From assembly GCF_030758775.1 (NCBI RefSeq), contig NZ_CP132384.1:1612001-1676000 (forward strand): a stretch of 64,000 nucleotides of DNA, given 5' to 3'. Source of the DNA: Bifidobacterium asteroides (lineage in GTDB: Bacteria > Actinomycetota > Actinomycetes > Actinomycetales > Bifidobacteriaceae). Under the pieces are notes generated by a model. It was not told where the DNA came from, did not search any database, and worked only from the letters and a program-made list of their open reading frames with translations. Positions 53,099 to 62,316 of the stretch are shown in pieces. The position numbers and the translations under genes are program-made. Positions within the stretch are counted from its first letter, which is position 1, and the number at the start of each line of letters is the position of its first letter.

Positions 53099-53859
53099 CA
53101 CTCACCTGCCTTCGACTGCTCGTCAGCCTTGGCCTTGGCCTCTTCGCGCTCCTTGCGCTCGTCGGCGATGCCGGCGGCACGTGCGCGCAGGAGGGAGTCG
53201 GGGGCGACCTCCTCCAGAGGCAGACCACGGCGTGCCGCGATCTCCTCGGGCTCCTCCAGCTGCTTCAGGGCAGCCACAGTGGCCCGCACCATGTTGACGG
53301 CCGTGGCCGATCCCATGGACTTGCTCAGGATGTCGGTGATGCCGGCGCACTCCAGGACGGCGCGGACCGGACCACCGGCGATAACGCCGGTGCCGGGGGC
53401 CGCAGGCCGCAGGAGGACAGTGCCGGCCGCATCGTGGCCGATCACCGGGTGGGTGACGGTGCCGCGGATGCGGGGAACAGTGAACATGTGCTTCTTAGCG
53501 TCCAGCTGACCCTTGGAGATGGCTGCGGGAACCTCGCGGGACTTGCCGTAGCCAACGCCCACAGTGCCCTTGCCGTCGCCCACGACCACCAGAGCCGCGA
53601 AGCTGAAGGTTCGGCCGCCCTTGTGGACCTTGGACACACGGTTGATGGTCACGACCCTGTCGAGCATGTCGTCACGGTCGTCGCGATCGCGACGGCCACG
53701 ACGACCATCCCTGCGGCCGTCACGGGAACCGCCACGACGACCACCGCGGCGATCATCGTTCCGGTCGTTCCGGTCTCTTCTGCCACCCTGGCTGGACTGA
53801 GCGTTTGTGGAATCTTCAGTCACCTGGGTTGTTTCCTTTGTCGTTTCGTTGTCGCTCAC
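53098..53859 (-). CDS. rpsE: Small ribosomal subunit protein uS5 with charged N-terminal extension
   Basis: 253 residues; ordinary uS5 has about 165-170. The conserved part starts near residue 60 ([23 protein letters not shown], then [17 protein letters not shown]). The first 55 or so residues are a Thr/Glu-rich start and an Arg/Asp/Gly-rich repeat ([21 protein letters not shown]). A C-terminal Lys/Glu/Ala tail follows. GTG start overlaps the rplR stop (GTGA). The core works in decoding fidelity and mRNA unwinding at the entry channel. Confidence 0.96.
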   Translation of the reverse strand: MSDNETTKETTQVTEDSTNAQSSQGGRRDRNDRNDDRRGGRRGGSRDGRRDGRRGRRDRDDRDDMLDRVVTINRVSKVHKGGRTFSFAALVVVGDGKGTVGVGYGKSREVPAAISKGQLDAKKHMFTVPRIRGTVTHPVIGHDAAGTVLLRPAAPGTGVIAGGPVRAVLECAGITDILSKSMGSATAVNMVRATVAALKQLEEPEEIAARRGLPLEEVAPDSLLRARAAGIADERKEREEAKAKADEQSKAGE

Positions 53860-54227
53860 AGTGCCAAACCTCCCTCACGGGCGCCTTCCGCAACCGCTGC
53901 GACCCTTCCGTGGTACTTGTTGCCACCACGGTCGAAGACCACGGTGGTGATGCCGGCTTTCTTGGCCTTGGCCGCGATCTGCTCGCCCACCTTGCGGGCA
54001 GCCTCGGTCTTGGTGCCCTTGAAGGAGCCGTAGTCCGAAGCCATGGTCGATTCGCTGACCAGGGTGACGCCCCTGGTGTCGTCGACGATCTGGGCGATCA
54101 TGTTGCGGTTGGTCCGTGTGACCACCAGACGGGGACGCTCTGCCGTGCCGGAGACGTGCTTGCGCAGACGGGCATGGCGGCGCAGACGGGCGATCTTCTT
54201 GCCTTTGCCTAGTATCGAGACCGTCAT
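53856..54227 (-). CDS. rplR: Large ribosomal subunit protein uL18
   Basis: A 123-residue 5S rRNA-binding protein: [45 protein letters not shown], and a C-terminal [28 protein letters not shown] 54227 starts right at the homology; the frame is open further upstream but runs into rplF. Its stop overlaps the rpsE start. Confidence 0.96.
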   Translation of the reverse strand: MTVSILGKGKKIARLRRHARLRKHVSGTAERPRLVVTRTNRNMIAQIVDDTRGVTLVSESTMASDYGSFKGTKTEAARKVGEQIAAKAKKAGITTVVFDRGGNKYHGRVAAVAEGAREGGLAL

Positions 54228-54228
54228 A

Positions 54229-54768
54229 TCACTTACCAGCCTTTCCAGCCTTGCGCAGGATGTGCTCGTCGGCGTACTTGATGCCCTTGCCCTTGTAAGG
54301 CTCGGGTGCACGCAGGGCGCGGATGTTTGCCGCAGCCTGGCCGACAGCCTGCTTGTCGATGCCGGAGACGACCACTTCGTTGGCGTTCGGCGTCTCGAAG
54401 GTGATGCCCTCCGGGGGGTCGACAGTGATGGTGTGCGAGTAGCCCAGCGAGAACTCCAGGGACTTGCCCTTGGCGACCACGCGGTAGCCGGTGCCGACGA
54501 TCTGCAGGTGCTTGCTGTAGCCCTTGGAGACGCCCTCGACCATGGATGCCACAATGGAGCGGCTCAGTCCGTGCTTGGCCTTGGTGGTGCGGTCCTCGTC
54601 GGCGGGGGTCATGATAATCTGATTGCCCTCAACCTTGCCGGTGATGCCCTCGGGCAGCGTGTACTCGTCGGAGCCCTTGGGACCCTTGGCGGTGAATTCC
54701 TGGCCATTGAAGGCCACCTCCACACCTGCCGGAACGGCGATGGGGAGCTTGCCAATATGCGATGCCAT
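54229..54768 (-). CDS. rplF: Large ribosomal subunit protein uL6
   Basis: A 179-residue 50S protein near the GTPase centre with its two-fold repeated domain: [18 protein letters not shown] and, at the C-terminus, [24 protein letters not shown]. Normal length; sits between rpsH and rplR with only a 1-base gap to rplR. Confidence 0.97.
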   Translation of the reverse strand: MASHIGKLPIAVPAGVEVAFNGQEFTAKGPKGSDEYTLPEGITGKVEGNQIIMTPADEDRTTKAKHGLSRSIVASMVEGVSKGYSKHLQIVGTGYRVVAKGKSLEFSLGYSHTITVDPPEGITFETPNANEVVVSGIDKQAVGQAAANIRALRAPEPYKGKGIKYADEHILRKAGKAGK

Positions 54769-54784
54769 GTTCAGCTCTCCTTTC

Positions 54785-55183
54785 TCACCATACGTAGGCG
54801 ACGATTTCGCCGCCGATGCCCCTGTCGAGGCATTCCTTCTGGGTCATCAGTCCCGAGCTGGTCGAGATGATGGCGATTCCCAGACCGCCCAGGGGCATGG
54901 GCAGGGAATCCGACTTGGCGTAGCGGCGCAGACCGGGCTTGGAGACGCGCTTGATGCCCTGAATGGACTGACGTCCATCGGGACCGTACTTGAGCGTGAT
55001 CTCCAGATCCTGCCCGACGCGCGCTTCCTTGGCTCGGTAATCGGCGATGAAGCCTTCGCGCTTGAGGATCTGCGCGATGTTCGCCTTGAACTTGGAGTAC
55101 GGCATGTCGACTGTCTCATGCTTGGCCGCACTCGCATTACGCAGACGTGTCAGCATGTCTGCGATGGGATCTGTCATTGTCAT
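54785..55183 (-). CDS. rpsH: Small ribosomal subunit protein uS8
   Basis: A 132-residue 16S rRNA-binding protein: [25 protein letters not shown] and the end block [31 protein letters not shown]. In E. coli S8 represses the spc operon by binding its mRNA; whether it does so here is not visible. Normal length, standard place. Confidence 0.97.
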   Translation of the reverse strand: MTMTDPIADMLTRLRNASAAKHETVDMPYSKFKANIAQILKREGFIADYRAKEARVGQDLEITLKYGPDGRQSIQGIKRVSKPGLRRYAKSDSLPMPLGGLGIAIISTSSGLMTQKECLDRGIGGEIVAYVW

Positions 55184-55263
55184 GTGGGCTTATGCCCTTC
55201 CTCGCCGTGGTTTCCGCCGCCGGGCAGCAAACTGCCGCGACCGCGGACCTTCAGCGTCGATCT

Positions 55264-55449
55264 TTACCAACTGGACTTCGTCACACCCGGCAGCTCGCCG
55301 CGATGGGCCTTCTCGCGAAGGCAGATGCGGCACAGGCCGAACTTGCGATAGACGGAATGGGGACGACCGCAGACCTGGCAGCGCGTGTAGCCACGCACCT
55401 TGAACTTCGGCTTGCGTGCCGCCTTGTTTCTCAGAGCGGTTTTTGCCAT
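55264..55449 (-). CDS. rpsN: Small ribosomal subunit protein uS14, zinc-binding (type Z)
   Basis: 61 residues with the zinc motif [20 protein letters not shown], so it is the short, zinc-dependent form. Ends [13 protein letters not shown], as usual. It starts only 1 base before the rplE stop. Confidence 0.97.
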   Translation of the reverse strand: MAKTALRNKAARKPKFKVRGYTRCQVCGRPHSVYRKFGLCRICLREKAHRGELPGVTKSSW

Positions 55450-55450
55450 A

Positions 55451-56023
55451 TCAGTTCTCCTTGAAGGGGAAGCCCAGCTGCTTGAGCAGCGCGCGGGCCT
55501 CCTGATCGTTCTTGGTGGAGGTCACCACGGTGATATCCATACCACGCTGGTGATCGATCTGATCAGGATCGATCTCGTGGAACATGGACTGCTCCGTGAG
55601 ACCGAAGTTGTAGTTGCCCTGGCCGTCGAACTGACGGTCGCTGATGCCGCGGAAGTCGCGGATGCGGGGCAGAGCCAGGGTCAGCAGACGATCCAGGAAC
55701 TCCCACATGCGCACGCCGCGCAGGGTGGCGAAGGCGCCGATGGCCTGTCCCTCGCGCAGGTGGAACTGCGCCACGGACTTCTTGGCCTTGGTGATCTTGG
55801 GCTTCTGGCCGGTGATGGCCGTCAGGTCCTTGACCGCACCCTCGATCAGCTTGGAGTCGCGTGCCGCGGCCCCCACGCCCATGGAGACCACGACCTTTTC
55901 GATCCTGGGCACCTGCATGGGGTTGGAGAACTTGAACTCCTTCTCCAGCTCGGGCACGATGCTCTCGCGGTACTGCTGCAGCAAACGAGGGACTGCCGGT
56001 GCTTCAACGGTGGTATCGCTCAT
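55451..56023 (-). CDS. rplE: Large ribosomal subunit protein uL5
   Basis: A 190-residue 5S rRNA-binding protein: [36 protein letters not shown] region and FPEIDPDQI-type block [20 protein letters not shown], with a typical C-terminus. Starts within the rplX stop (ATGA overlap). Normal length. Confidence 0.97.
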   Translation of the reverse strand: MSDTTVEAPAVPRLLQQYRESIVPELEKEFKFSNPMQVPRIEKVVVSMGVGAAARDSKLIEGAVKDLTAITGQKPKITKAKKSVAQFHLREGQAIGAFATLRGVRMWEFLDRLLTLALPRIRDFRGISDRQFDGQGNYNFGLTEQSMFHEIDPDQIDHQRGMDITVVTSTKNDQEARALLKQLGFPFKEN

Positions 56024-56355
56024 GACAGCTCCTTGCCTGACTTCTTGGCGAAGCGGGTGCGCACGACCTTGACTTTGCCGTCACGCGCCTCCTCCTTGAT
56101 GTTTACGCCGATGCGAGTCGGCTTCTTGGTCTCCGGGTCGATGACCATCACGTTTGAGCGATGGATGGGCGCCTCGGTCGGGACGATGCCCGACTCCTGA
56201 CCCTGCTGGGTGGCGCGCACATGCTTCTTGACGATCTGAATACCCTCGACGATCAGACGGTCATTGGGCAGAATCCGCAGAACCTTGCCCTCCTTGCCGC
56301 GATCCTTGCCGCGGATGACCTTGACCTGGTCGCCTGTCTTGATCTTGGCTACCAC
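56020..56355 (-). CDS. rplX: Large ribosomal subunit protein uL24
   Basis: A 111-residue assembly initiator of the 50[26 protein letters not shown] (KOW motif), then [17 protein letters not shown]. Normal length. One-base gap to rplN, 4-base overlap with rplE. Confidence 0.97.
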   Translation of the reverse strand: MVAKIKTGDQVKVIRGKDRGKEGKVLRILPNDRLIVEGIQIVKKHVRATQQGQESGIVPTEAPIHRSNVMVIDPETKKPTRIGVNIKEEARDGKVKVVRTRFAKKSGKELS

Positions 56356-56356
56356 T

Positions 56357-56725
56357 TCAGATCACCTCCGGTGCCAGGGACACGATCTTCATGAAGCGCT
56401 TGTCGCGCAGCTCACGACCGACCGGTCCGAAGATACGAGTGCCGCGGGGCTCACGGCCTGTGCCTAGGATGACCGCCGCGTTCTCGTCGAACTTGATGTA
56501 GGAGCCGTCATGACGACGATGCTCCTTGACCGTGCGGACGACGACCGCCTTGACGACCTCGCCCTTCTTGACCGACCCGCCGGGAATGGCATCCTTGACG
56601 GTGGCGACGATCACATCGCCAATGCCGGCATAGCGTCGCTTCGACCCGCCGAGCACGCGGATGGCCAGGATCTCCTTGGCACCCGTGTTGTCGGCGACCT
56701 GAAGCCGCGATTCCTGCTGAATCAT
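56357..56725 (-). CDS. rplN: Large ribosomal subunit protein uL14
   Basis: A 122-residue 50S protein: [29 protein letters not shown], and [20 protein letters not shown] at the end. First gene of the spc-type run; a hairpin lies in the 79-base gap after rpsQ. Confidence 0.97.
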   Translation of the reverse strand: MIQQESRLQVADNTGAKEILAIRVLGGSKRRYAGIGDVIVATVKDAIPGGSVKKGEVVKAVVVRTVKEHRRHDGSYIKFDENAAVILGTGREPRGTRIFGPVGRELRDKRFMKIVSLAPEVI

Positions 56726-56749
56726 TGATTCTCCTTAGCCGCGCTGGTT

Positions 56750-56790
56750 CTCCGCAGACACCCCGCACCAGGGCGGGATGAAATGCGGAG
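56750..56790. other. Hairpin at the S10/spc operon junction
   Basis: CTCCGCA (56750-56756) and TGCGGAG (56784-56790) enclose CCCCGC / GGCGGG. No T tract. A possible attenuation or RNA-processing site between rpsQ and rplN. Confidence 0.5.
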
Positions 56791-56804
56791 CCTGGCCGAA
56801 CTTG

Positions 56805-57071
56805 TTACTTGGCGCGCTCGACGATGGAGTCGAGACGCCAGCGCTTGGTCTTGCTCAGAGGACGGGTCTCCATGATACTCACGAAGTCGCCCACATGGGC
56901 CTCGTTCTTCTCATCATGGGCCTTGACCTTGCGGTTGCTGCGGACGACCTTGCCGTACAGGGGGTGGGTCGAACGCTGCTCCAGCTCTACGGTGATGGTC
57001 TTGTCCATCTTGTCGGACACGACGTAGCCGCTGCGAACCTTGCGGAAGTTGCGCTCCTGCTTGTCAGCCAT
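56805..57071 (-). CDS. rpsQ: Small ribosomal subunit protein uS17
   Basis: An 88-residue 16S rRNA-binding OB-fold protein: [22 protein letters not shown] and [21 protein letters not shown]. Last gene of the S10-type operon; 2-base gap from rpmC. Confidence 0.96.
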   Translation of the reverse strand: MADKQERNFRKVRSGYVVSDKMDKTITVELEQRSTHPLYGKVVRSNRKVKAHDEKNEAHVGDFVSIMETRPLSKTKRWRLDSIVERAK

Positions 57072-57073
57072 GC

Positions 57074-57337
57074 TTACTTCTCCTCAGCTTTGCTCTCGGC
57101 CTTTGCTTCGGCGGGCTCCTGGCTGATGCCCAGCTCGCGCTCACGCAGGACGGTGTACATCCTGGCGATGTCGTGCTTGACGGCCTTGAGGCGGGAGGTG
57201 TTCTCCAGCTGACCAGTGGCCGACTGGAAGCGCAGGTTGAACAGCTCTTCCTTGGACTTCTTCAGGAAATCCTCGATCTCCGCATTGGTCTTTTCATTCA
57301 GATTCTTGATGGAATACTCGGCTGTTCCGACTGACAT
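57074..57337 (-). CDS. rpmC: Large ribosomal subunit protein uL29
   Basis: An 87-residue exit-tunnel protein: [29 protein letters not shown] and [21 protein letters not shown]. The C-terminus has an extra Ala/Glu/Lys tail of about 18 residues. Its start overlaps the rplP stop. Confidence 0.96.
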   Translation of the reverse strand: MSVGTAEYSIKNLNEKTNAEIEDFLKKSKEELFNLRFQSATGQLENTSRLKAVKHDIARMYTVLRERELGISQEPAEAKAESKAEEK

Positions 57338-57756
57338 CAGATGTCACCGCCTTCACGTGCAATAATCCGGCACTTCATGGGAAGCTTGTCAGTAGCGCGG
57401 CGAAGGGCCTCGCGGGCCACATCCTCGCTCACGCCACCGATCTCGAAGAGCACCCGGCCGGGACGGACGTTGGCCACCCAGAACTCGGGCGCACCCTTGC
57501 CGGAGCCCATTCGGGATCCCAGAGCGTGCTTGGTCAGGGGGCGATCCGGGAAGACCGTGATCCAGACGCGGCCACCACGCTTGATGTACCGTGTCATGGC
57601 GATACGGGCCGCCTCGATCTGCCGGTTGGTCAGGTAGGCCGGAGCCAGGGCCTGGATGCCGTAATCGCCGAAAGCGATCTCGTTGCCGCCCTTGGACATG
57701 CCCGAACGACCCGGACGATGCTGCTTGCGGTATTTAGTCCTCTTTGGGATAAGCAC
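57337..57756 (-). CDS. rplP: Large ribosomal subunit protein uL16
   Basis: A 139-residue protein near the A-site t[27 protein letters not shown] and the end block [19 protein letters not shown]. The [18 protein letters not shown] loop is intact. Normal length; 3-base gap from rpsC. Confidence 0.97.
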   Translation of the reverse strand: MLIPKRTKYRKQHRPGRSGMSKGGNEIAFGDYGIQALAPAYLTNRQIEAARIAMTRYIKRGGRVWITVFPDRPLTKHALGSRMGSGKGAPEFWVANVRPGRVLFEIGGVSEDVAREALRRATDKLPMKCRIIAREGGDI

Positions 57757-57759
57757 GGC

Positions 57760-58605
57760 TCACTCCTTTGCTTCGGTTGCGACGGGGGCCGAGGCGGTCT
57801 GCTCCTGAGCCGCCGCCGGCGGCGCGGCCACACCGCTGTTCTGCTTGGCTGCATCCTGCTCGCGGCGGGTGCGTCCCTCGGAGGGACGGACGCCACGACG
57901 GGGACGACGATCGCCACGCCGACCGGGGCGGTTGTTCTGCTGAGCCTGCTGCTCCTCGAACTGACGCTCGGTCATGTCGCCCTTGTAGATCCAGACCTTG
58001 ACGCCGATGCGGCCGTAGGTGGTCCTGGCCTCGAAGAAGCCGTAATCGATCAGGGCGCGGAGCGTCTGCAGGGGCACACGACCCTCGCGGTAGAACTCCG
58101 AACGGCTCATCTCGGCTCCGCCCAAGCGGCCGGACAGCTTGATCCTGATGCCCTTGGCGCCGGCCCGCATGGCATCCTGCTGAGCCTTGCGCATGGCCCG
58201 GCGGAAGGTGACGCGGTTGGTCAGCTGCTCGGCGATGCCCTGAGCAACAAGCTGGGCATCGATGGAGGCGTTCTTGACCTCGAAGATGTTCAGCTGGACC
58301 TGCTTGCCGGTGATCTTCTCCAGCTTGGCGCGCACGCGCTCGGCCTCGGCGCCGCGACGGCCGATGACGATGCCCGGCCGGGCGGTGTGGATGTCGACGC
58401 GCACACGGTCGCGGGTCCGCTCGATGACGATCTTGGAGACGCCTGCGCGTTCCAGATCCTTGTTCATCTCCTTGCGGATCTTGTCGTCCTCAAGAACGAA
58501 GTCGCTGTATCGCTCCCCCGACTTGTTGGAGTCGGAGTACCACTTGCTGCGGTGCTCCTCGGTGATGCCGAGTCGGTACCCAAACGGGTTGATCTTCTGC
58601 CCCAT
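57760..58605 (-). CDS. rpsC: Small ribosomal subunit protein uS3
   Basis: 281 residues: [14 protein letters not shown] start, KH domain ([21 protein letters not shown]) and the C-terminal [20 protein letters not shown] block. The last 60 residues are a low-complexity Arg/Gln/Ala extension, longer than E. coli (233) and usual for actinobacteria. The ATG overlaps the rplV stop by one base. Confidence 0.97.
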   Translation of the reverse strand: MGQKINPFGYRLGITEEHRSKWYSDSNKSGERYSDFVLEDDKIRKEMNKDLERAGVSKIVIERTRDRVRVDIHTARPGIVIGRRGAEAERVRAKLEKITGKQVQLNIFEVKNASIDAQLVAQGIAEQLTNRVTFRRAMRKAQQDAMRAGAKGIRIKLSGRLGGAEMSRSEFYREGRVPLQTLRALIDYGFFEARTTYGRIGVKVWIYKGDMTERQFEEQQAQQNNRPGRRGDRRPRRGVRPSEGRTRREQDAAKQNSGVAAPPAAAQEQTASAPVATEAKE

Positions 58606-58964
58606 TATCGGGCTCCTTCCTTGTCGGCCACCACGACGGTGATGTGGCTGGTCCGCTTGTTGATGCGGGCCGCACGACCTTGGGCGCGGGCGCGGAACCG
58701 CCTCAGGGTGGTGCCCTCGTCCACGTAGGTCTCACGAACCATCAGCTCGTTCTCGCGGAAGGGCTGGTTGGCCTTGTCCGCCTTGACACGCGCGTTGGCG
58801 ATGGCGCTCTCCAGGCACTTGCGGACCGGAACGGCCGCATCCTGGGGGGCGAACTTCAGAATGGTCACGGCCTCGGTCGCCTGCTTGCCTCGGATGAGGT
58901 CGACGACGCGGCGAGCCTTGCGAGGCGTCACGCGAACGTGACGTGCAATTGCCTTAGCTTCCAT
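58605..58964 (-). CDS. rplV: Large ribosomal subunit protein uL22
   Basis: A 119-residue exit-tunnel protein: [26 protein letters not shown] and the beta-hairpin end [25 protein letters not shown]. Macrolide resistance changes would map in this hairpin; it looks ordinary here. Normal length. Confidence 0.97.
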   Translation of the reverse strand: MEAKAIARHVRVTPRKARRVVDLIRGKQATEAVTILKFAPQDAAVPVRKCLESAIANARVKADKANQPFRENELMVRETYVDEGTTLRRFRARAQGRAARINKRTSHITVVVADKEGAR

Positions 58965-58985
58965 GTGTCTCTACTCTCCCTCGCC

Positions 58986-59264
58986 TCAGCGGCGTGCTTT
59001 CTTGTCGTCCTTCACGTGACCCCTGAAGGTCCTGGTGGGGGCGAATTCGCCGAGCTTGTGGCCGACCATGGCCTCGGTGACGAAGACCGGGACATGCTTG
59101 CGGCCATCGTGCACAGCGAAAGTGTGCCCGATGAAGTCCGGGGTGATCATGGAACGACGGGACCAGGTCTTGATGACGTTCTTGGTGCCCTTCTCGTTCT
59201 GCTCGTCGACTTTCTTCTGCAAGTGGGCGTCGACGAATGGGCCCTTCTTGATGCTACGAGTCAT
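58986..59264 (-). CDS. rpsS: Small ribosomal subunit protein uS19
   Basis: A 92-residue 30S head protein: [46 protein letters not shown], and [16 protein letters not shown]. Normal length, between rplB and rplV. Confidence 0.97.
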   Translation of the reverse strand: MTRSIKKGPFVDAHLQKKVDEQNEKGTKNVIKTWSRRSMITPDFIGHTFAVHDGRKHVPVFVTEAMVGHKLGEFAPTRTFRGHVKDDKKARR

Positions 59265-59279
59265 CTTTCCGACACTCCC

Positions 59280-60110
59280 TTACTTGCGGTTCTTACCATT
59301 TGGACGACGACGCACGATCATCTTGTTGGAGGCCTTCTTGGGCCTGCGGGTGCGGACCTCGCCCTTGCCCCAGGGAGACACTGGCGGCTTGCCGCCACGA
59401 GTGCGTCCACCATGCGGGTGGTCGACCGGGTTCATGGATTCACCGCGGGTGATGGGCCTGCGTCCCATCCAGCGGGCACGTCCTGCCTTGCCGAGCTGGA
59501 CGTTGGCGTGGTCGTTGTTGCCGACCTCGCCCACGGTTGCACGGCAGCGGGAGTCGACGTTGCGGATCTCGCCGGAGGGCATACGCAGCTGGGCGTAGGC
59601 CCCGTCCTTGGCCACCAGCTGGACGGCAGCACCGGCCGAGCGGGCGATCTTGGCGCCGCCCAGGGGCCGCAGCTCAATGGCGTGGACGATGGTGCCGGTC
59701 GGGATGTTGCGCAGAGGCAGGTTGTTGCCGGGCTTGATATCGGCCTGGGGGCCGGTCTCGATGACGTCACCCTGCTTGATGCCCTGCGGGGCGATGATGT
59801 AGCGCTTCTCGCCGTCGGCGAAGTGCAGAAGGGCAATGCGGGCCGAACGGTTGGGATCGTATTCGATCTCAGCCACCTTGGCCGGCACGCCGTCCTTGTC
59901 CCAGCGGCGGAAGTCGATGAGACGGTACTGGCGCTTGTGCCCGCCGCCGCGGTGGCGGCTGGTGACGCGGCCATAGGAGTTGCGTCCGCCGGTCTTGCTC
60001 AGCTTGCGAACCAGCGACTTCTCGGGCTTGGAGCGCGTGATTTCGGCGAAGTCCGAAACCGAGGCGTTGCGACGGCCCGCGGTCGTCGGCTTGTATGTAC
60101 GGATAGCCAT
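59280..60110 (-). CDS. rplB: Large ribosomal subunit protein uL2
   Basis: A 276-residue 23S rRNA-binding protein needed for peptidyl transfer. Landmarks: [21 protein letters not shown], and the C-terminal [23 protein letters not shown] containing the essential histidine. Normal length. Confidence 0.98.
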   Translation of the reverse strand: MAIRTYKPTTAGRRNASVSDFAEITRSKPEKSLVRKLSKTGGRNSYGRVTSRHRGGGHKRQYRLIDFRRWDKDGVPAKVAEIEYDPNRSARIALLHFADGEKRYIIAPQGIKQGDVIETGPQADIKPGNNLPLRNIPTGTIVHAIELRPLGGAKIARSAGAAVQLVAKDGAYAQLRMPSGEIRNVDSRCRATVGEVGNNDHANVQLGKAGRARWMGRRPITRGESMNPVDHPHGGRTRGGKPPVSPWGKGEVRTRRPKKASNKMIVRRRPNGKNRK

Positions 60111-60145
60111 AATCTAGTTCTTCCTTAACTTTTCTCGGCTAGCCT

Positions 60146-60448
60146 TCAGTTGTTGGTACCGAAGACATCGATCGACTGGCCCTCGGCCACCTTGACGATG
60201 GCGCGCTTCTCGGCGGCGCGGCGACCCCAGCCCGTACGGGTCCGGGTCCGCTTGCCCTGACGATTGAGGGTGTTGACCGATGTGACCTTCACATTGAAGA
60301 TCTGCTCGATGGCCTGCTTGATGGCGACCTTGTTGGCATCAGGGTCCACCACGAATGTGTACTGGCCGCGGTCCGAGTTGGCGTAGCTCTTCTCGGAGAC
60401 GACCGGACGCAGAATGATGTCGTGCGCTGGCTTGTGAATAGCTGCCAT
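60146..60448 (-). CDS. rplW: Large ribosomal subunit protein uL23
   Basis: A 100-residue exit-site protein that docks trigger factor and [23 protein letters not shown] and [25 protein letters not shown] 60448 is the homologous start; the open frame upstream overlaps rplD. Five bases separate it from rplD. Confidence 0.96.
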   Translation of the reverse strand: MAAIHKPAHDIILRPVVSEKSYANSDRGQYTFVVDPDANKVAIKQAIEQIFNVKVTSVNTLNRQGKRTRTRTGWGRRAAEKRAIVKVAEGQSIDVFGTNN

Positions 60449-60453
60449 GAAAA

Positions 60454-61128
60454 TCAGGCCTCCTTGACGGTCTCGGACTTGGCGCCGCCCTTGACAGCCA
60501 GGAAGGCGTCGAAGCCATCCTTGCTGAAGACGACATCCTCGGCCGTGACCACATCGTAGGTGTTGAGCTGATCGGCGAAGAGGACATGGACGGTGGGCAG
60601 GTTCCTGACGGAGAGCCACTCGTTGATGTTCTCACGGGACAGCACGACGGTGGTGAATCTGTTGTCGACCAGGGGCAGCAGGGCTGCCTTGGCGGCCTTG
60701 GTGGACGGGGTCTCGCCAATGCCGAAATCGACCACGTGCACGCGTCCGGCGTTGACCCGGTCGGACAGGACGTAGCGCAGGGCTGCGGCCTTCATCTTCT
60801 TGGGGGTGCGCTGGGAGTAGTCGCGCGGCTGGGGGCCGTGGACAATGGCGCCACCGGTCCACTGGGGAGCGCGGATGGAGCCCTGACGAGCACGACCGGT
60901 GCCCTTCTGCTTCCAAGGCTTGCGGCCGCCGCCGGAGACGGTGGACCGGGTCTTGACCGAGTGCGTGCCCTGGCGGGCAGCAGCCAGCTGGGCGACGACC
61001 ACCTGATGGATCAGCGGCACATGCGAGCGGACATCCTCCTCGGCAATGCCGAAGATCTGCTCGGGCGCATCCACGGTCCCGGTGTTCTTGCCCTGGGCGT
61101 CGGTGATGTTCAGAGTCAACTTAGCCAT
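60454..61128 (-). CDS. rplD: Large ribosomal subunit protein uL4
   Basis: A 224-residue protein with the extended tunnel loop ([31 protein letters not shown]) and the conserved globular end. In E. coli L4 represses the S10 operon; a comparable leader was not identified with certainty here. Slightly longer C-terminus than usual. Confidence 0.97.
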   Translation of the reverse strand: MAKLTLNITDAQGKNTGTVDAPEQIFGIAEEDVRSHVPLIHQVVVAQLAAARQGTHSVKTRSTVSGGGRKPWKQKGTGRARQGSIRAPQWTGGAIVHGPQPRDYSQRTPKKMKAAALRYVLSDRVNAGRVHVVDFGIGETPSTKAAKAALLPLVDNRFTTVVLSRENINEWLSVRNLPTVHVLFADQLNTYDVVTAEDVVFSKDGFDAFLAVKGGAKSETVKEA

Positions 61129-61132
61129 GGTT

Positions 61133-61786
61133 TCAGGCTCCCTTCACTGCCGAACGAACCAGGACGATGGCGCCGCGGGGCCCGGGCAGGGCACCCTTGA
61201 TGGCGATGACGCCCTTCTCGGCATCTGCGGAGACGATGGTCAGGTTCTGGACGGTCGAGGTGTCATGACCCATGCGGCCGGCCATCCGCTTGCCCTTGAG
61301 GATGCGGCTGGGCGTTGCGCAGGCGCCCACTGAACCGGGGCGGCGCTCGTTCTTGTGCGAGCCGTGGGTGCGGCGGTAGGACTTGAAGCCCCAGCGCTTG
61401 ATGGTGCCGGCAAAGCCCTTGCCCTTGGTGGTGCCGGTCACATCGACCTCGCTGCCCTCGGGCAGCAGGTCCAGGCCCAGCTCCTGGCCGGGCTGGTAGC
61501 TGTCGGCATCGGCGGTGCGAACCTCGACCAGGTGACGACGCGGGGTCACTCCGGCCTTGGCGAAGTGACCAGCCAGCGGCTTGGTCACCTTGGTGGGGTC
61601 GATCTGCCCGTAGCCGATCTGGATGGCCTGGTAGCCGTCCTTCTCCTGGTTCTTGACCGCGGTCACCACGTTGGTGGACACGTCCACCAGGGTCACCGGG
61701 ACGAAGAAGCCGTTCTCGTCCCAGACCTGGGACATGCCCAGCTTGCGGCCCAGGAGAGCCTTGCGGTTCCTCTGCTCTTCAGCCAT
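61133..61786 (-). CDS. rplC: Large ribosomal subunit protein uL3
   Basis: A 217-residue assembly initiator: [50 protein letters not shown] and [16 protein letters not shown] 61786 is used because homology begins there. Normal length. Confidence 0.97.
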   Translation of the reverse strand: MAEEQRNRKALLGRKLGMSQVWDENGFFVPVTLVDVSTNVVTAVKNQEKDGYQAIQIGYGQIDPTKVTKPLAGHFAKAGVTPRRHLVEVRTADADSYQPGQELGLDLLPEGSEVDVTGTTKGKGFAGTIKRWGFKSYRRTHGSHKNERRPGSVGACATPSRILKGKRMAGRMGHDTSTVQNLTIVSADAEKGVIAIKGALPGPRGAIVLVRSAVKGA

Positions 61787-61802
61787 GCGGTTTCCTCCTC
61801 CC

Positions 61803-62111
61803 CTACAGCTTGATCTCAATGTTGACGTCCGCCGGCAGATCGATGTGCATCAGCGAATCCACAGCCTTGGGCGTGGGATCCACGATGTCGATCAGGCGCT
61901 TGTGGGTGCGCATCTCGAAGTGCTCGCGGGAGTCCTTGTACTTATGAGGAGAACGGATGACGACATACACGTTCTTCTCAGTCGGCAGCGGAACGGGGCC
62001 AACCACAGTTGCGCCCGCGTTCGTCACCGTCTCGACGATCTTCTTCGCCGATTGGTCGATGACCTCATGGTCATAGGACTTTAGCCTGATGCGGATTTTC
62101 TGTCCCGCCAT
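61803..62111 (-). CDS. rpsJ: Small ribosomal subunit protein uS10
   Basis: A 102-residue protein, also the NusE partner of NusB in antitermination: [29 protein letters not shown] and [26 protein letters not shown]. First gene of the S10 operon. The 205 bases upstream hold a leader hairpin (GGAG/CTCC arms flanking CCC..GGG near 62233-62258) but no gene. Confidence 0.97.
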   Translation of the reverse strand: MAGQKIRIRLKSYDHEVIDQSAKKIVETVTNAGATVVGPVPLPTEKNVYVVIRSPHKYKDSREHFEMRTHKRLIDIVDPTPKAVDSLMHIDLPADVNIEIKL

Positions 62112-62316
62112 TGCCGTCCGCCCTTTCTAGCGATCTATGAACTGATTACCCAGTCTGTTTCGAGGGCACGGAACGACGGCCGCAAGGAGACATTCCTCCC
62201 GACAGGCCTCAGCCGGATCCATGCGCAGCCGTGGAGAATCCCGTGGGGATGGGACTCCTCGCTGCACCCGCTATTGTGATTGACAAAATGCGAGCCCAAA
62301 ACAGGCAACTTTCTTA

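Noticed and set aside
53650-53800. Short repeats looking like a CRISPR or tandem array
   Set aside because: They are codon-level repeats of the Arg/Asp/Gly stretch of uS5, without spacers.
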